Of a stretch of DNA of 64,000 bases, positions 43,001-51,344 are shown in pieces. Source of the stretch: Bacteroides sp. Lineage in GTDB: Bacteria; Bacteroidota; Bacteroidia; Bacteroidales; Bacteroidaceae. The stretch is from NCBI GenBank assembly GCA_015060735.1, contig SUXX01000004.1:1-64000 (forward strand), in the 5' to 3' direction. The position numbers were made by a program, and so were the translations under genes. How positions within the stretch are numbered: position 1 is the first letter of the stretch; each line of letters begins with the position of its first letter. The notes beneath the pieces were generated by a model. It saw nothing but the letters and a program-made list of their open reading frames with translations. It was not told the origin of the DNA and did not search any database.

Positions 43001-44997
43001 TTTTCCACGACATCATGAAGCCCGAAGAATACCAAATGTACGATGGCATTTGCCTGACCGATACTTTCCAACTGAATGAACATGGCGATAACGATATTTT
43101 CTCCAAACTCTTTCCCGAAAACTCCGAACGGGTTTTGAAGCAGAAGAAAGCACCTGTGAGGGTGATTATTGGTAATCCGCCGTATTCGGTGGGACAAACT
43201 TCGGCCAATGATAATGCACAGAATTTGAAGTATCCTGTATTGGATAAACGAATAGCTGAAACATTCGCGGCCAAGACACAAGCTACCAACAAGAATTCGC
43301 TTTACGATAGCTACATCAAAGCCATCCGTTGGGCAAGTGACCGCATTGCTTCTATGAAAGAAGGTGGCATTGTGGCTTTCATCAGTAATGGAGCTTGGAT
43401 TGATGGCAATGCCCAAGATGGTATGCGTAAATGCTTGCAAAATGAATATACATCTATCTATGTATTAAATCTTCGAGGAAACCAACGTACCAGTGGTGAA
43501 CTTTCCCGTAAGGAAGGTGGCAAGATTTTTGGCTCAGGTTCTCGTACCCCCATCACCATCACTTTCTTGGTAAAGAACCCTGCCAAGCAAGGCAAAGCTA
43601 CGATTCATTATCACGATATTGGTGATTATCTCACTCGTGAACAAAAGTTGAAAATGGTACATGATTTCCATTCAATTGACAATGTAGAATGGAAAGAATT
43701 ACAGCCCAATGAAAAGAATGATTGGATAAATCAAAGGGATGGGGTGTTTGATAACCTTATACCAATAAATACAGATAAAAAGGGTAACTTAAAATCATGC
43801 AGTATATTTACCAATTATTCCATGGGAATTGGTACATCTCGAGATTCATGGGTTTATAATCATTCTTCTATTCTACTAAAGTCAATGATGAAAACTTGTG
43901 TTGCTTTTTATAACAAACAAGTGGATTTTATTAAAGAATGTAGGAAAAACAATCCGAATGTTGATGTAAAAAATGTAATGTCACTTGATGATACTAAAAT
44001 AAGTTGGTCAAGTAGTTTGGTATCGAGTCTTGAACGAGAGAAAAAAGCTTTATTTCAGCCAGAAAGGATAATGGTTACAATTTATCGTCCATATTGTAAA
44101 ATGAATCTATATTATGGTGATAAATTTATTCATCGTCGTTCAAATTATGATTTATTATATCCATTCCCTATTGTTAATAATTTGGTTATATCATTAAGTG
44201 GAGGCATTAAAGGCTTAACTTCTATAATGGTTAATTCGTTTAGTGATTTGCATTTGTGCGGTGATTCCCAATGCTTCCCCCTCTACTGGTACGAAGAAAA
44301 CAAAAACAAACAAAGAACGCTCTTCGATGACCCCGAAGGAAACGATGATTATATCCGCAGGGATGGTATTACCGATTGGATATTGAAGGAAGTGCGTAGT
44401 CGCTATGGTGGAGCCAAGAACATCACCAAAGAAATGATATTCTACTATGTGTATGGCTTGCTTCATTCGCCCGACTATCGCGAACGCTTTGCATCCGATT
44501 TGAAGAAATCGCTTCCACGCATCCCTATTGTGGAAAAAGTGGAAGACTTTATGGACTTCTACAAGTGTGGCAAGAAGTTAGCCGACCTACATTTGAATTA
44601 CGAGGAAGTACCGCCATGCCCGGGTGTAACCGTGGTGGGCGACCGTCCTTTGGCGGGCGATGAATCGGATTACGACTACTACCGTGTGCCCGACAAGATG
44701 CGTTTCAAGAGCAAGACGGACAAGAGCATCATCCTCTACAACGGACACATCCGCATCGAGAACATCCCTGCCGAAGCCTACGAATACGTGGTAAACGGAA
44801 AGAGTGCCATCGAATGGGTCGTAGAGCGTTATTGCGTAAGCCAAGACAAGAAATCCCTCATCGTGAACGATGCCAACGATTGGGGACGCGAGCATGGCAA
44901 GCCACGTTACATCCTCGACCTCCTGCTCTCCGTCATCAACGTAAGTGTGCAGACGGTAGAAATTGTGAAAGCATTACCCAAATTGAAGTTTGATTAA
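40060..44997 (+). CDS. Type ISP restriction-modification enzyme (single polypeptide)
   Basis: 1645 aa from MEQLSIHHILHE (the ATG at 40018 is less likely). Order: Mrr/PD-(D/E)xK-like nuclease (about 20-150, with DLGIDLVART and WAIQCKCY), SF2 translocase (Walker A MACGTGKT near 207-214, ICDEAHRTTG near 336, motif VI SVGRVMRTFG near 612), helical coupler, N6-adenine methyltransferase (DPFTGTGTF near 929, NPPYSVG near 1037), and a C-terminal target-recognition domain. This is the LlaGI/LlaBIII-type design, which methylates one strand and cuts after translocation. The segment 43660-44260 (TRD) is distinctly AT-rich relative to the rest, suggesting specificity exchange. Three small genes follow with gaps of 12, 3 and -4 bp. 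Confidence 0.93.
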   Translation: MEQLSIHHILHEIRLKAQTEREKGTDFERLMKLWFKTDPRYSNLEQVWLWEEFPGRKDFGGKDLGIDLVARTEYGDYWAIQCKCYAEDATIDKGAVDSFLANASRVFTDPETFQTREFSNLVWVQTSYKKWGANAETAIQGLSKPFNRISLYDLENSPVNWEKLKEGIFGKEAKLSGKKPRKHQLEAMSKAYEYFVVDKHERGKLIMACGTGKTYTSLKIMETMTGKDAFVLFLVPSIALLGQTLNAWMADKSDDMRAVCVCSDAKVTRQMQDADDVDASAVDLAVPASTNQKSILRQLRQYHKENNRTVIFSTYQSIDVVKEAIDAYGREVDLIICDEAHRTTGVILSNGDESNFTKVHSNDYIRAKKRLYMTATPRLYREAVKVKAKEHDDVLCSMDDETIFGEELHRLSFNDAVSQGLLTDYKVLVLTVSEEDIPQDISARIKRQYAQASAGEKLTELQFDDATKLIGCINGLSKRIKGDEGITKEQDPLMMKRAVAFCQTINPSRSNPNFSSTMMAKYMGVVSQDYKSSLSEEEKKEVVNISARHIDGSMDANTRNELISWLKQDADDPNECRVLCNVRCLSEGVDVPALDAVIFLSPRNSEVEVVQSVGRVMRTFGKGTDKEKKYGYIIIPVIVPAGVKPEDALNDNDRFKVVWTILNALRSHDENFNAHVNQINLNRKRPPKITVGGVPRGTYSIGENGGEAVQMDSEEVARQLELRFGELQDGIYARLVEKVGDKMYWENWAKSVGEIAQKFIERIARLIKENDKAHEYFKDFIGGLHKNINDSIDEGQAIEMLAQHMITRPVFDALFKEYQFVKNNAVSRSMQQMIEILEAEGMEMDTVVLDKFYTSVRNNVSNIDNLEGKQTIIKNLYEKFFKGAFPLTVEKLGIVYTPVECVDFIIHSVEDILKAEFNTSLTEENVHILDPFTGTGTFITRLLQSGLIRKEDMLRKYKHEIHCNEIVLLAYYVADVNIESVFHDIMKPEEYQMYDGICLTDTFQLNEHGDNDIFSKLFPENSERVLKQKKAPVRVIIGNPPYSVGQTSANDNAQNLKYPVLDKRIAETFAAKTQATNKNSLYDSYIKAIRWASDRIASMKEGGIVAFISNGAWIDGNAQDGMRKCLQNEYTSIYVLNLRGNQRTSGELSRKEGGKIFGSGSRTPITITFLVKNPAKQGKATIHYHDIGDYLTREQKLKMVHDFHSIDNVEWKELQPNEKNDWINQRDGVFDNLIPINTDKKGNLKSCSIFTNYSMGIGTSRDSWVYNHSSILLKSMMKTCVAFYNKQVDFIKECRKNNPNVDVKNVMSLDDTKISWSSSLVSSLEREKKALFQPERIMVTIYRPYCKMNLYYGDKFIHRRSNYDLLYPFPIVNNLVISLSGGIKGLTSIMVNSFSDLHLCGDSQCFPLYWYEENKNKQRTLFDDPEGNDDYIRRDGITDWILKEVRSRYGGAKNITKEMIFYYVYGLLHSPDYRERFASDLKKSLPRIPIVEKVEDFMDFYKCGKKLADLHLNYEEVPPCPGVTVVGDRPLAGDESDYDYYRVPDKMRFKSKTDKSIILYNGHIRIENIPAEAYEYVVNGKSAIEWVVERYCVSQDKKSLIVNDANDWGREHGKPRYILDLLLSVINVSVQTVEIVKALPKLKFD

Positions 44998-45009
44998 AAG
45001 ATTACGCCT

Positions 45010-45906
45010 ATGGCTCAATTTGAAATATATACCTATCAGTTTCAACGCATACTGAAATGTTCACAAACGGAAATAAAGTTTGAGGGGATGCCCAGTGTGG
45101 CATGTACCGATGAACAATGGAATGACCGACAAGGCTTATTCGGTAAATTTTTTGATAGCAATGTAAACTTGGAATTTAGAGGAGACAAGGGGATATTGCT
45201 ATATGAGGTTGTGTACAATCAGGACAACATCATCATTATGCATTTGGCCAATGAGAAAAAGAAAAATATTGATGGTAAGGACTTCAAGCCCAAACCTATC
45301 ACAGAATATCCTTGGTGCTGGATAATCTTTGATAATCGTGATGGTATTCAACGTATGCTCATTGGTAAAAACCAAAAAGCTTGGAAAAAGACCAGTGTTC
45401 CAGCAAACATCATCTATCGGACATTTGATAAACTGATGCTTAAATATGGAATGCATTTCAGTGCAGGTGAACGACCGGTGTATCACAAGCAAGAATTTTG
45501 GGATGCCATTAAAGAATCGCCACAAGGTGTAAATCGTATATTATTCAAGTTTCCTCCTACCAATTTAGGACGTTTGCTGAATTTGGCCGACAACATTGAT
45601 GCGGTGCGTCATGAGACATGCGGCGGTGTGAATGTTGACCTGATTGCTACGAAGGGAGGAATATTGAATCTGATAAAAGAAAATTCACAAACGGATTCAA
45701 TGGCGGAATTAGGTTCAGCAGCTGGCCATGAAATCAAGATTTGGCAGAAAGGTGTTCGTACTCCCAAAGTCATCGGTAATGATTCCGTAATTATTGAAAT
45801 TCTTGAAACCCTATTAAACCGATTGTGCTCATCTGATTTGTTCTCTGATGAAGTGAGAGAGAAATTTATTACAGAACTTAATAACATAAAAACATCCTAC
45901 GCATAA
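45010..45906 (+). CDS. Unknown protein linked to the Type ISP enzyme
   Basis: 298 aa, no signal peptide or transmembrane helix. Its N-terminal half is beta-rich (MAQFEIYTYQFQRILK, LLYEVVYNQDNIIIMHLANE) and the C-terminal half more helical (LGRLLNLADNIDAVRHETCGG, IEILETLLNRLC). I do not recognise the family. Starts 12 bp after the R-M gene and ends 3 bp before the next gene, so it is surely part of the operon. A role in defence or R-M control is inference. Confidence 0.8.
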   Translation: MAQFEIYTYQFQRILKCSQTEIKFEGMPSVACTDEQWNDRQGLFGKFFDSNVNLEFRGDKGILLYEVVYNQDNIIIMHLANEKKKNIDGKDFKPKPITEYPWCWIIFDNRDGIQRMLIGKNQKAWKKTSVPANIIYRTFDKLMLKYGMHFSAGERPVYHKQEFWDAIKESPQGVNRILFKFPPTNLGRLLNLADNIDAVRHETCGGVNVDLIATKGGILNLIKENSQTDSMAELGSAAGHEIKIWQKGVRTPKVIGNDSVIIEILETLLNRLCSSDLFSDEVREKFITELNNIKTSYA

Positions 45907-45909
45907 TCC

Positions 45910-46683
45910 ATGTACCAATTGTTGACCTTAGAAGAACGAAAACAAGTAAGACGAAAATATGGCAAGGACAACTTGTTCAAGATGCTATATAAAGCATTGT
46001 TCGTTTATAGTGGAAAATCCTTTTCACCGGAGGATGTTTGGCACGAGGCTTCGAAGGCTGTTGTCCAAATTGGCGAAGCAGATGAGGATGCACGTGACAT
46101 CGAGGTACAAGCCTTGTTTTCCGATTTGCCTGAACGGTATGGAGAGAACAAAGAAGGGGATGTGATGTGCGTGATGCTGACCGTATTCTTCATGTTGCTG
46201 GATAAGCACGATGCGGTAGAAGGACACCCGTTCATGGATGTTTGTTGTGAGATAAAGTCAGCATTGAAACCGATGCCCGGATTCGGGGAATTGTATGAAA
46301 GATGCAGGGAGGAAGAAGACAAGCAAGAAGCAAACGGGAAGTTCATCGAGGTGATGGATTATTTGGATTGTTTTATATCGGATTCCCAATCATCAAATAC
46401 GGATATAAATACATGTAATGAATTGAATAAAATCATCGAAGAAGCCAAGGCTTTAGATGTAACCGAAATGAAAGCTTTGGAGTTGGTTCTATCCAGAGCC
46501 AATGATAATAATGGACATCAATATCAATACATCTTGGATAGTTTACGTAAAATGATTGATGAAAAGGTTGGCTTGCAATATTTGCCAAGTTCGGTCAATA
46601 CACAAGGCGGAGCTTTCGTAACTGGCGGACATTTTCAAACTGGAGTGGAGTTTGTTGCACAAAAAGGTATAGAATCGAAATGA
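45910..46683 (+). CDS. Unknown operon protein with C-terminal VEFVA motif
   Basis: 257 aa, helical, acidic. N-terminus LLTLEERKQVRRKYGKDNLF, middle region with cysteine-containing helices, C-terminus TQGGAFVTGGHFQTGVEFVAQK. That end resembles the start of the next protein (TQGGPVINGGTFSNVEFVANK), a shared beta-like motif. Family not recognised. It overlaps the next gene by 4 bp. Confidence 0.8.
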   Translation: MYQLLTLEERKQVRRKYGKDNLFKMLYKALFVYSGKSFSPEDVWHEASKAVVQIGEADEDARDIEVQALFSDLPERYGENKEGDVMCVMLTVFFMLLDKHDAVEGHPFMDVCCEIKSALKPMPGFGELYERCREEEDKQEANGKFIEVMDYLDCFISDSQSSNTDINTCNELNKIIEEAKALDVTEMKALELVLSRANDNNGHQYQYILDSLRKMIDEKVGLQYLPSSVNTQGGAFVTGGHFQTGVEFVAQKGIESK

Positions 46684-47246
46684 TGGACGAAAAGAAAATA
46701 AACATATACACACAGGGAGGACCGGTCATCAATGGCGGTACTTTCTCGAATGTAGAATTTGTTGCTAATAAGTATGTATATAATACTGAGCCAAAGCATG
46801 AAAAAGAATACATAGATATAGAGGATGCCATAGAAGTGATTGAAACGAATGATACGGCATCGCCCAACCAGGGTAATCTGAAAAAAGAACCGTCCTTGCT
46901 TTCATGCATCGAAACACTCATGGAAGAAAAGGATGAAAAGGGTAATTACTTGGTAAACAAAGGTAATCATTGGATTGCCATCTTCCGAATCATTGTTGAT
47001 AAAGGGTTAGGCGTATCGAACACCGATTATTTGGGCTTCTGCAATATGATAGAAAGCATGAAACCCGAAGGATTCAGAGTGCCTCTTAAACAAGATAACT
47101 TGAAGAAAATCTCAAATGGAATGTTCACCAATCCCTTCAGAAAATGGAAATACGATTCTGCATATAACCCCACAAGAAAACCATATGATGACATGGTAGC
47201 GGTGGCTACCCGATTCAAAGAAATATTGGAAATAAACGGATTTTAA
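46680..47246 (+). CDS. Unknown operon protein with N-terminal VEFVA motif
   Basis: 188 aa (second Met at 46683 possible). It begins with INIYTQGGPVINGGTFSN, a glycine-rich turn like those of short beta-helix or tag elements, then has an acidic linker (46795-46880), and a C-terminal helical domain (about 75-188; SNTDYLGFCNMIESMKPEGF, FTNPFRKWKYDSAYNP). Last gene before a strong terminator. Function unknown. Confidence 0.8.
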   Translation: MMDEKKINIYTQGGPVINGGTFSNVEFVANKYVYNTEPKHEKEYIDIEDAIEVIETNDTASPNQGNLKKEPSLLSCIETLMEEKDEKGNYLVNKGNHWIAIFRIIVDKGLGVSNTDYLGFCNMIESMKPEGFRVPLKQDNLKKISNGMFTNPFRKWKYDSAYNPTRKPYDDMVAVATRFKEILEINGF

Positions 47247-47297
47247 GTGCAAATTTTCACTTAAAAATTCACTCGAAAATTCACTTTTCCCCCACGT

Positions 47298-47337
47298 ATT
47301 CCCCGACAGGCTCCTTTCTTGTCGGGGAATTTTTTTA
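47298..47337 (+). terminator. Terminator of the R-M operon
   Basis: ATTCCCCGACA pairs perfectly with TGTCGGGGAAT (47320-47330) and is followed by seven T. It marks the operon end. The rest of the gap to 47475 shows only an AT-rich stretch and an SD-like site. Confidence 0.92.
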
Positions 47338-47454
47338 TGCTCAAATTTGCGATGCGAAAGGGAACAATCCCATTGGCAAGCGACTTTTGAAATGTTGGAC
47401 AATCACAATATGGTGCATTGAAAATCAATTTATTATTAATTTAAATACGGGCTT

Positions 47455-47461
47455 AAGGAGG
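47455..47461 (+). promoter_or_regulatory. Strong Shine-Dalgarno-like site AAGGAGG
   Basis: AAGGAGG lies 13 bp before the BRO gene start. Such sites are rare in this window, and fit a phage origin of the gene. Confidence 0.5.
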
Positions 47462-47474
47462 CCTAAAGATTATT

Positions 47475-48212
47475 ATGAAACAGAATTTTATTTCAATCAA
47501 CCACGAGCAATTCGGAAATCTCCGTGCCATGCTCGATGAACATGGTGAACCTTGGTTTGTGGGTTCGGATGTGGCGAACTCGTTAGGATATTCCAACCCG
47601 AGAAAAGCACTTCGTGACCACGTGGATGAGGAAGACAAAACGCGGAACGAAACGTTCCTCGTCAACGGAACCGCTCCTATCCTTATCAACGAAAGTGCTT
47701 TGTATTCCTTGGTGCTAAGAAGCAAAATAAAGGATGCACGAAAATTCCGAAGGTGGGTCACATCCGAGGTGCTCCCCTCCATCCGAAAGCAAGGCGGATA
47801 CATGGTGGCCCGTCCCCATGAAAGCGACGAGGTCATCCTCGCCCGTGCCCTACAAATCATGCAGGCTACCTTGCAACGCAGGGATGAACAGATAGCCCAA
47901 CTGAAGCCTCGGGCGGACTATGCAGACCATGTGCTGGACTCCGTGTCGTGCTTCACCGTGACCCAAATAGGCAAGGAACTGAACATGACGGGACACGAAC
48001 TGAACAGGAGGCTCTGCCAAATGGGAATCCAGTACGCACAATCGGGGCAATACTTGCTCTATGCCGAATATGCCCGACAGGGCTTGGCCAAGAACCGTAC
48101 CTTCTCACGTGAAGCCAACGACGGGACACTCCATACCCGTACTTACCTGGTATGGACGGAACGTGGACGCGACTTCATCCACCAATTGTTGAACCCTAAA
48201 TATGTAAACTAA
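47475..48212 (+). CDS. BRO-family phage antirepressor
   Basis: 245 aa. The N-terminal Bro-N domain (about 10-105) has WFVGSDVANSLGYSNPRKALRDHV and FRRWVTSEVLPSIRKQGGYM. The C-terminal part (about 150-245) is an ANT/KilA-C-like DNA-binding domain (FTVTQIGKELNMTGHELNRRL). Typical of temperate phages and mobile elements. It abuts the next gene with no gap. Confidence 0.9.
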   Translation: MKQNFISINHEQFGNLRAMLDEHGEPWFVGSDVANSLGYSNPRKALRDHVDEEDKTRNETFLVNGTAPILINESALYSLVLRSKIKDARKFRRWVTSEVLPSIRKQGGYMVARPHESDEVILARALQIMQATLQRRDEQIAQLKPRADYADHVLDSVSCFTVTQIGKELNMTGHELNRRLCQMGIQYAQSGQYLLYAEYARQGLAKNRTFSREANDGTLHTRTYLVWTERGRDFIHQLLNPKYVN

Positions 48213-48494
48213 ATGGAAAAATTAGTCACAATCATCGAACAACGCCCCGTAGTGGCCCGAAACTACACCGCCCAGGATGGCACACAGAAAACATTCTACT
48301 CGAAGGGATTCATCCTGACAGATGGCATCGACGAGTTCTATGCCGAAATGACGGGCGACATGGCACGCGATGTACAACCCTATGACACTACCCTGCTACA
48401 CAAGATGCAGGGGTACATCAAGCAGCGTTCGTTTACCGACAAGAACGGACAGACCCGATTTGAAAACCAAATCATCATCACCCGAATGAGTTAA
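48213..48494 (+). CDS. Small OB-fold-like protein
   Basis: 93 aa, beta-rich: VVARNYTAQDGTQKTFYSKGFILTDG, EFYAEMTGD. It resembles the small single-stranded-DNA-binding-like DUF3127 proteins of Bacteroidetes elements, but I cannot confirm this. It follows the BRO gene directly, without an intergenic base. Confidence 0.7.
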   Translation: MEKLVTIIEQRPVVARNYTAQDGTQKTFYSKGFILTDGIDEFYAEMTGDMARDVQPYDTTLLHKMQGYIKQRSFTDKNGQTRFENQIIITRMS

Positions 48495-48503
48495 ACACTC
48501 CCG

Positions 48504-48587
48504 GTCATTCTGAGGAACGAAGTGACGAAGAATCTGAAAACATCAAAGTGAGTGTACACAGATCCTTCGCGTTGCTCAGGATGACAC
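48504..48587. repeat. GTGTCAT-type palindromic repeat, copy A5
   Basis: GGTCATTCTGAGGAACGAAG at the left, GTTGCTCAGGATGACAC at the right. The gap 48495-48708 contains this repeat and a 29-codon ORF (48613-48702, MNLRRKRGILARF...) that I do not trust. Confidence 0.8.
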
Positions 48588-48708
48588 TAAAAGAAAATGA
48601 GTTAAACAAAGTATGAATCTGAGACGGAAGCGAGGGATTCTCGCGAGATTTCTACGGAAAAGGTGGCCACCTTCCCCCAAGCTTTCTCTCGCAAAAACGT
48701 AACAGATT

Positions 48709-49014
48709 ATGGAAATCAGAATTCAGATAAACGATGTAATTTATGCCAAGTTATTGAACGGAACCAGCCGTGTGCAAGGGAGTATCGGATTGGTAAACCC
48801 TACGGAAGGTAATTTTAATGCTCATAACCGCTCTCGGTCACAGGCCAATAACCGATACATGAAATTGCCTCACGGACGGATTAGCGTGAACGACGACAAC
48901 GTGCGGTTGCACCTCTGCATCCACCGCGACGAGAGCGTAGTGCCGGCACGAGCCATCGAGGCAGAGAGTAGTATGGCTAGTAATTTTGTGGATTTTATGG
49001 AGGAAATAGTATGA
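48709..49014 (+). CDS. Small hypothetical protein preceding the primase-like gene
   Basis: 101 aa, no signal peptide. MEIRIQINDVIYAKLLNG at the start; a basic, Asn-rich middle (FNAHNRSRSQANNRYMKLPHG). No family recognised; Bacteroidales often have a DUF4248-type gene here. It overlaps the next gene by 4 bp, so translation is coupled. Confidence 0.7.
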   Translation: MEIRIQINDVIYAKLLNGTSRVQGSIGLVNPTEGNFNAHNRSRSQANNRYMKLPHGRISVNDDNVRLHLCIHRDESVVPARAIEAESSMASNFVDFMEEIV

Positions 49015-51344
49015 GTTTCGGAATAGCAAAAGACATTAAATCGGAGGTTCGGGTATGCACGCCCGACCTCTTGAATCAAGCACTCGACGCTCCGCTCGTG
49101 GCACGGACCTGTGCCGAGATAGAAGATGCCCTGGAAAGATGTCGCAGGGGAGAAATCACCCCTGACGAGTACGAAACCATCAAGAGCCAACTGAAGAAGC
49201 GTCTGCCCATCCTCACCCCACACGCTACCTTCCGGAACGGACGCCGCAAGAACGACGAGGCCACCCCCAGCGGACTTTCCATCTACGACCTCGACCACAT
49301 TGCCAACCCACGGGCGAAGTGGGCGGAGATAGAGCCTCGCAAGGTGGAGCTGGGCATTATGCTGACCCACATCACCCCCAGCACCGAGGGATTGCGGTTG
49401 GTGTTTATAAGACCCAACGGGATGAGCCTGGCCGAAGCCCAGGCGTGGATGGCGAAGCAATTGGGCGACGACAAGTACGACACGAGTGTGAAGGACTATG
49501 CCCGTTGCTCGTTCCTGGTGCCGCGGGAGTATGTGCTGTGGATGGATGTGGATGCTCTTTTCGCACCACGGATTACACAGATTAACACAGATAATAATTT
49601 ACCTTCGGATGGCATACAGGATGAACATAAAGAAAATAATCCGTGTAAATCTGTGAAATCTGTGGTGAAAAACAATTACCCTTCGGCCTACGAAGGCATC
49701 CCCTACGGAAGCATCGTCGAGACGTTGGAAGAACAAATGGGTGGGCAACCCGAACACGGGTCGCGAAACAACTTCATCTTCTCCATGGCGTGTCACCTGC
49801 GATACGTGTGCAACGACGAAGCCGAGTGGATAGCCCAAGTGCTGCCCACTTATGGCGAGGCTCGCGACAAGTGGATGAGCACCATCCGTAGTGCCTGTGC
49901 CCGAAACCAGACGAAGACGATGCCACGCATCATGCGTCGCACCCTGGCCATCTGCCGCCAACGCAGGGAGGAGGAATCAGAAATCATCAGTCAGTCGCAG
50001 GGCGACACCCAACTTCCGCCACCCATGCCACGCAGACTTCCGCCCCTCATCAAACTACTGGTGAGCCGGACGCCCAAGATTTACCAACCGGCCGTGGCCC
50101 ATGCCGTATTCCCGGCACTCGGGGCACACCTGTGGCAGACGAGGTTCAAGTACATCGACAACACCCTGCACGAGGCCACCCATGCCAACATTCTGATGGC
50201 ACCGACAGGAGTGGGGAAAAGTTGCATCTGTCAGCCCATTGACTTCATCCTGGCCGACATACGCGAGCGTGACCAAAAGAACATGGAACGCGAACGGAAA
50301 TGGAAACAGGAGATGCAAACCAAAGGGGCAAACAAGGACAAGAAAACACGCCCCGAAGGTATCGTGGTGCAAGAAATAGATGCCGACGTGACCAGTGCAG
50401 CCTTTGTGCAACGCATGGCCGATGCCGACGGACGATTTCTCTATGCCAGGATGAACGAAATAGAGTTGTTCAACAACCTTTCGCCACGAGGAAACTCCCG
50501 AGGACAATTCCAACTGATGTGTCTGGCCTTCGACTACAACAACACCTACGGACAGACGCGTATAGGCACGGGGAGCGTGAGCGAAAGAGTGTGCGTAAGG
50601 TTCAACTACAACATCAGTACCACCATTCGCAAGGGACTTTCGTACTTTCGGAACGTACTGACCGACGGACCCATCAGCCGCATCAACTTCTGCACCATCC
50701 CCGAACAACCCATCGGCTCGGAGATGCCCATATATGGCACCTACGATGCTGCTTTCGAGGAGGAACTACGTCCGTACATCGAACGCCTGAACCAGGCACA
50801 GGGGTTGGTGGAGTGCAGGCAGGCCAATCTCCTGGCCAAGAAGCTGGTGCAAGAGAATGCCGACTTTGCCCGCCTTTCACAAAGCAGGGTGTACGAGAAC
50901 CTGAGCTTCCGTGCCAACGTCATCGCTTTCCTGAAAGCCATGGTGCTCTATGTGGCACAGGGCGAGGTGTGGGACAAGACCTTGGAGGACTTCACCCGAT
51001 GGTCGCTCCGATACGACCTCTGGTGCAAGATGAAGTTCTTCGGACAAGCCATCGAGGACGAGGAGAACAGCACCCTGAACGTGGCTCATCGAGGCCCTCA
51101 GAACTTGCTCGACCTGCTCCCCGAGGTGTTCTCCCGAGAGGAAGCGGGCTTGCTACGCCAACGACAGGGCATCCGACAAGGCACCCTGAAGGCCATGCTC
51201 TCCAACTGGAAGAAACGGGGCTACATCGAAATCTATGGAGACGAGCTGCCGAATAAGGACAGGGACCGCCAGCGTTACATCAAAACGCCAAGTTACCTGA
51301 AAGAACATCCACAAAGAGAAAACGGTAGTCAAGTAGTCGGGTAG
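49011..51344 (+). CDS. VirE N-terminal / DUF3987 primase-helicase-like protein
   Basis: 777 aa. The N-terminal primase-like VirE_N domain (about 30-185; YDLDHIANPRAKW, ITPSTEGLRLVF, CSFLVPREYVLWMDVDALF) is followed by a DUF3987 helicase-like region with Walker A MAPTGVGKS (about 396-404). It marks Bacteroidales mobile-type modules with HU-like proteins. Residues about 185-219 are encoded by a family B palindromic repeat (49564-49667) inserted in frame. The last codons (NGSQVVG) lie in the C3 triple repeat. Probable single-strand replication role, inferred. Confidence 0.88.
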   Translation: MSFGIAKDIKSEVRVCTPDLLNQALDAPLVARTCAEIEDALERCRRGEITPDEYETIKSQLKKRLPILTPHATFRNGRRKNDEATPSGLSIYDLDHIANPRAKWAEIEPRKVELGIMLTHITPSTEGLRLVFIRPNGMSLAEAQAWMAKQLGDDKYDTSVKDYARCSFLVPREYVLWMDVDALFAPRITQINTDNNLPSDGIQDEHKENNPCKSVKSVVKNNYPSAYEGIPYGSIVETLEEQMGGQPEHGSRNNFIFSMACHLRYVCNDEAEWIAQVLPTYGEARDKWMSTIRSACARNQTKTMPRIMRRTLAICRQRREEESEIISQSQGDTQLPPPMPRRLPPLIKLLVSRTPKIYQPAVAHAVFPALGAHLWQTRFKYIDNTLHEATHANILMAPTGVGKSCICQPIDFILADIRERDQKNMERERKWKQEMQTKGANKDKKTRPEGIVVQEIDADVTSAAFVQRMADADGRFLYARMNEIELFNNLSPRGNSRGQFQLMCLAFDYNNTYGQTRIGTGSVSERVCVRFNYNISTTIRKGLSYFRNVLTDGPISRINFCTIPEQPIGSEMPIYGTYDAAFEEELRPYIERLNQAQGLVECRQANLLAKKLVQENADFARLSQSRVYENLSFRANVIAFLKAMVLYVAQGEVWDKTLEDFTRWSLRYDLWCKMKFFGQAIEDEENSTLNVAHRGPQNLLDLLPEVFSREEAGLLRQRQGIRQGTLKAMLSNWKKRGYIEIYGDELPNKDRDRQRYIKTPSYLKEHPQRENGSQVVG
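49564..49667. repeat. CACCACGGATTACACAG-type repeat B3 inside the primase gene
   Basis: CACCACGGATTACACAGATT at the left and TCTGTGAAATCTGTGGTG at the right match B1 and B2. It lies within the coding frame, contributing residues about 185-219 (APRITQINTDNNLPSD...) without a stop. Confidence 0.9.

Noticed and set aside
48613..48702. 29-codon ORF MNLRRKRGILARF
   Set aside because: Very short, extremely basic, no supporting promoter or context; listed only within the gap description.
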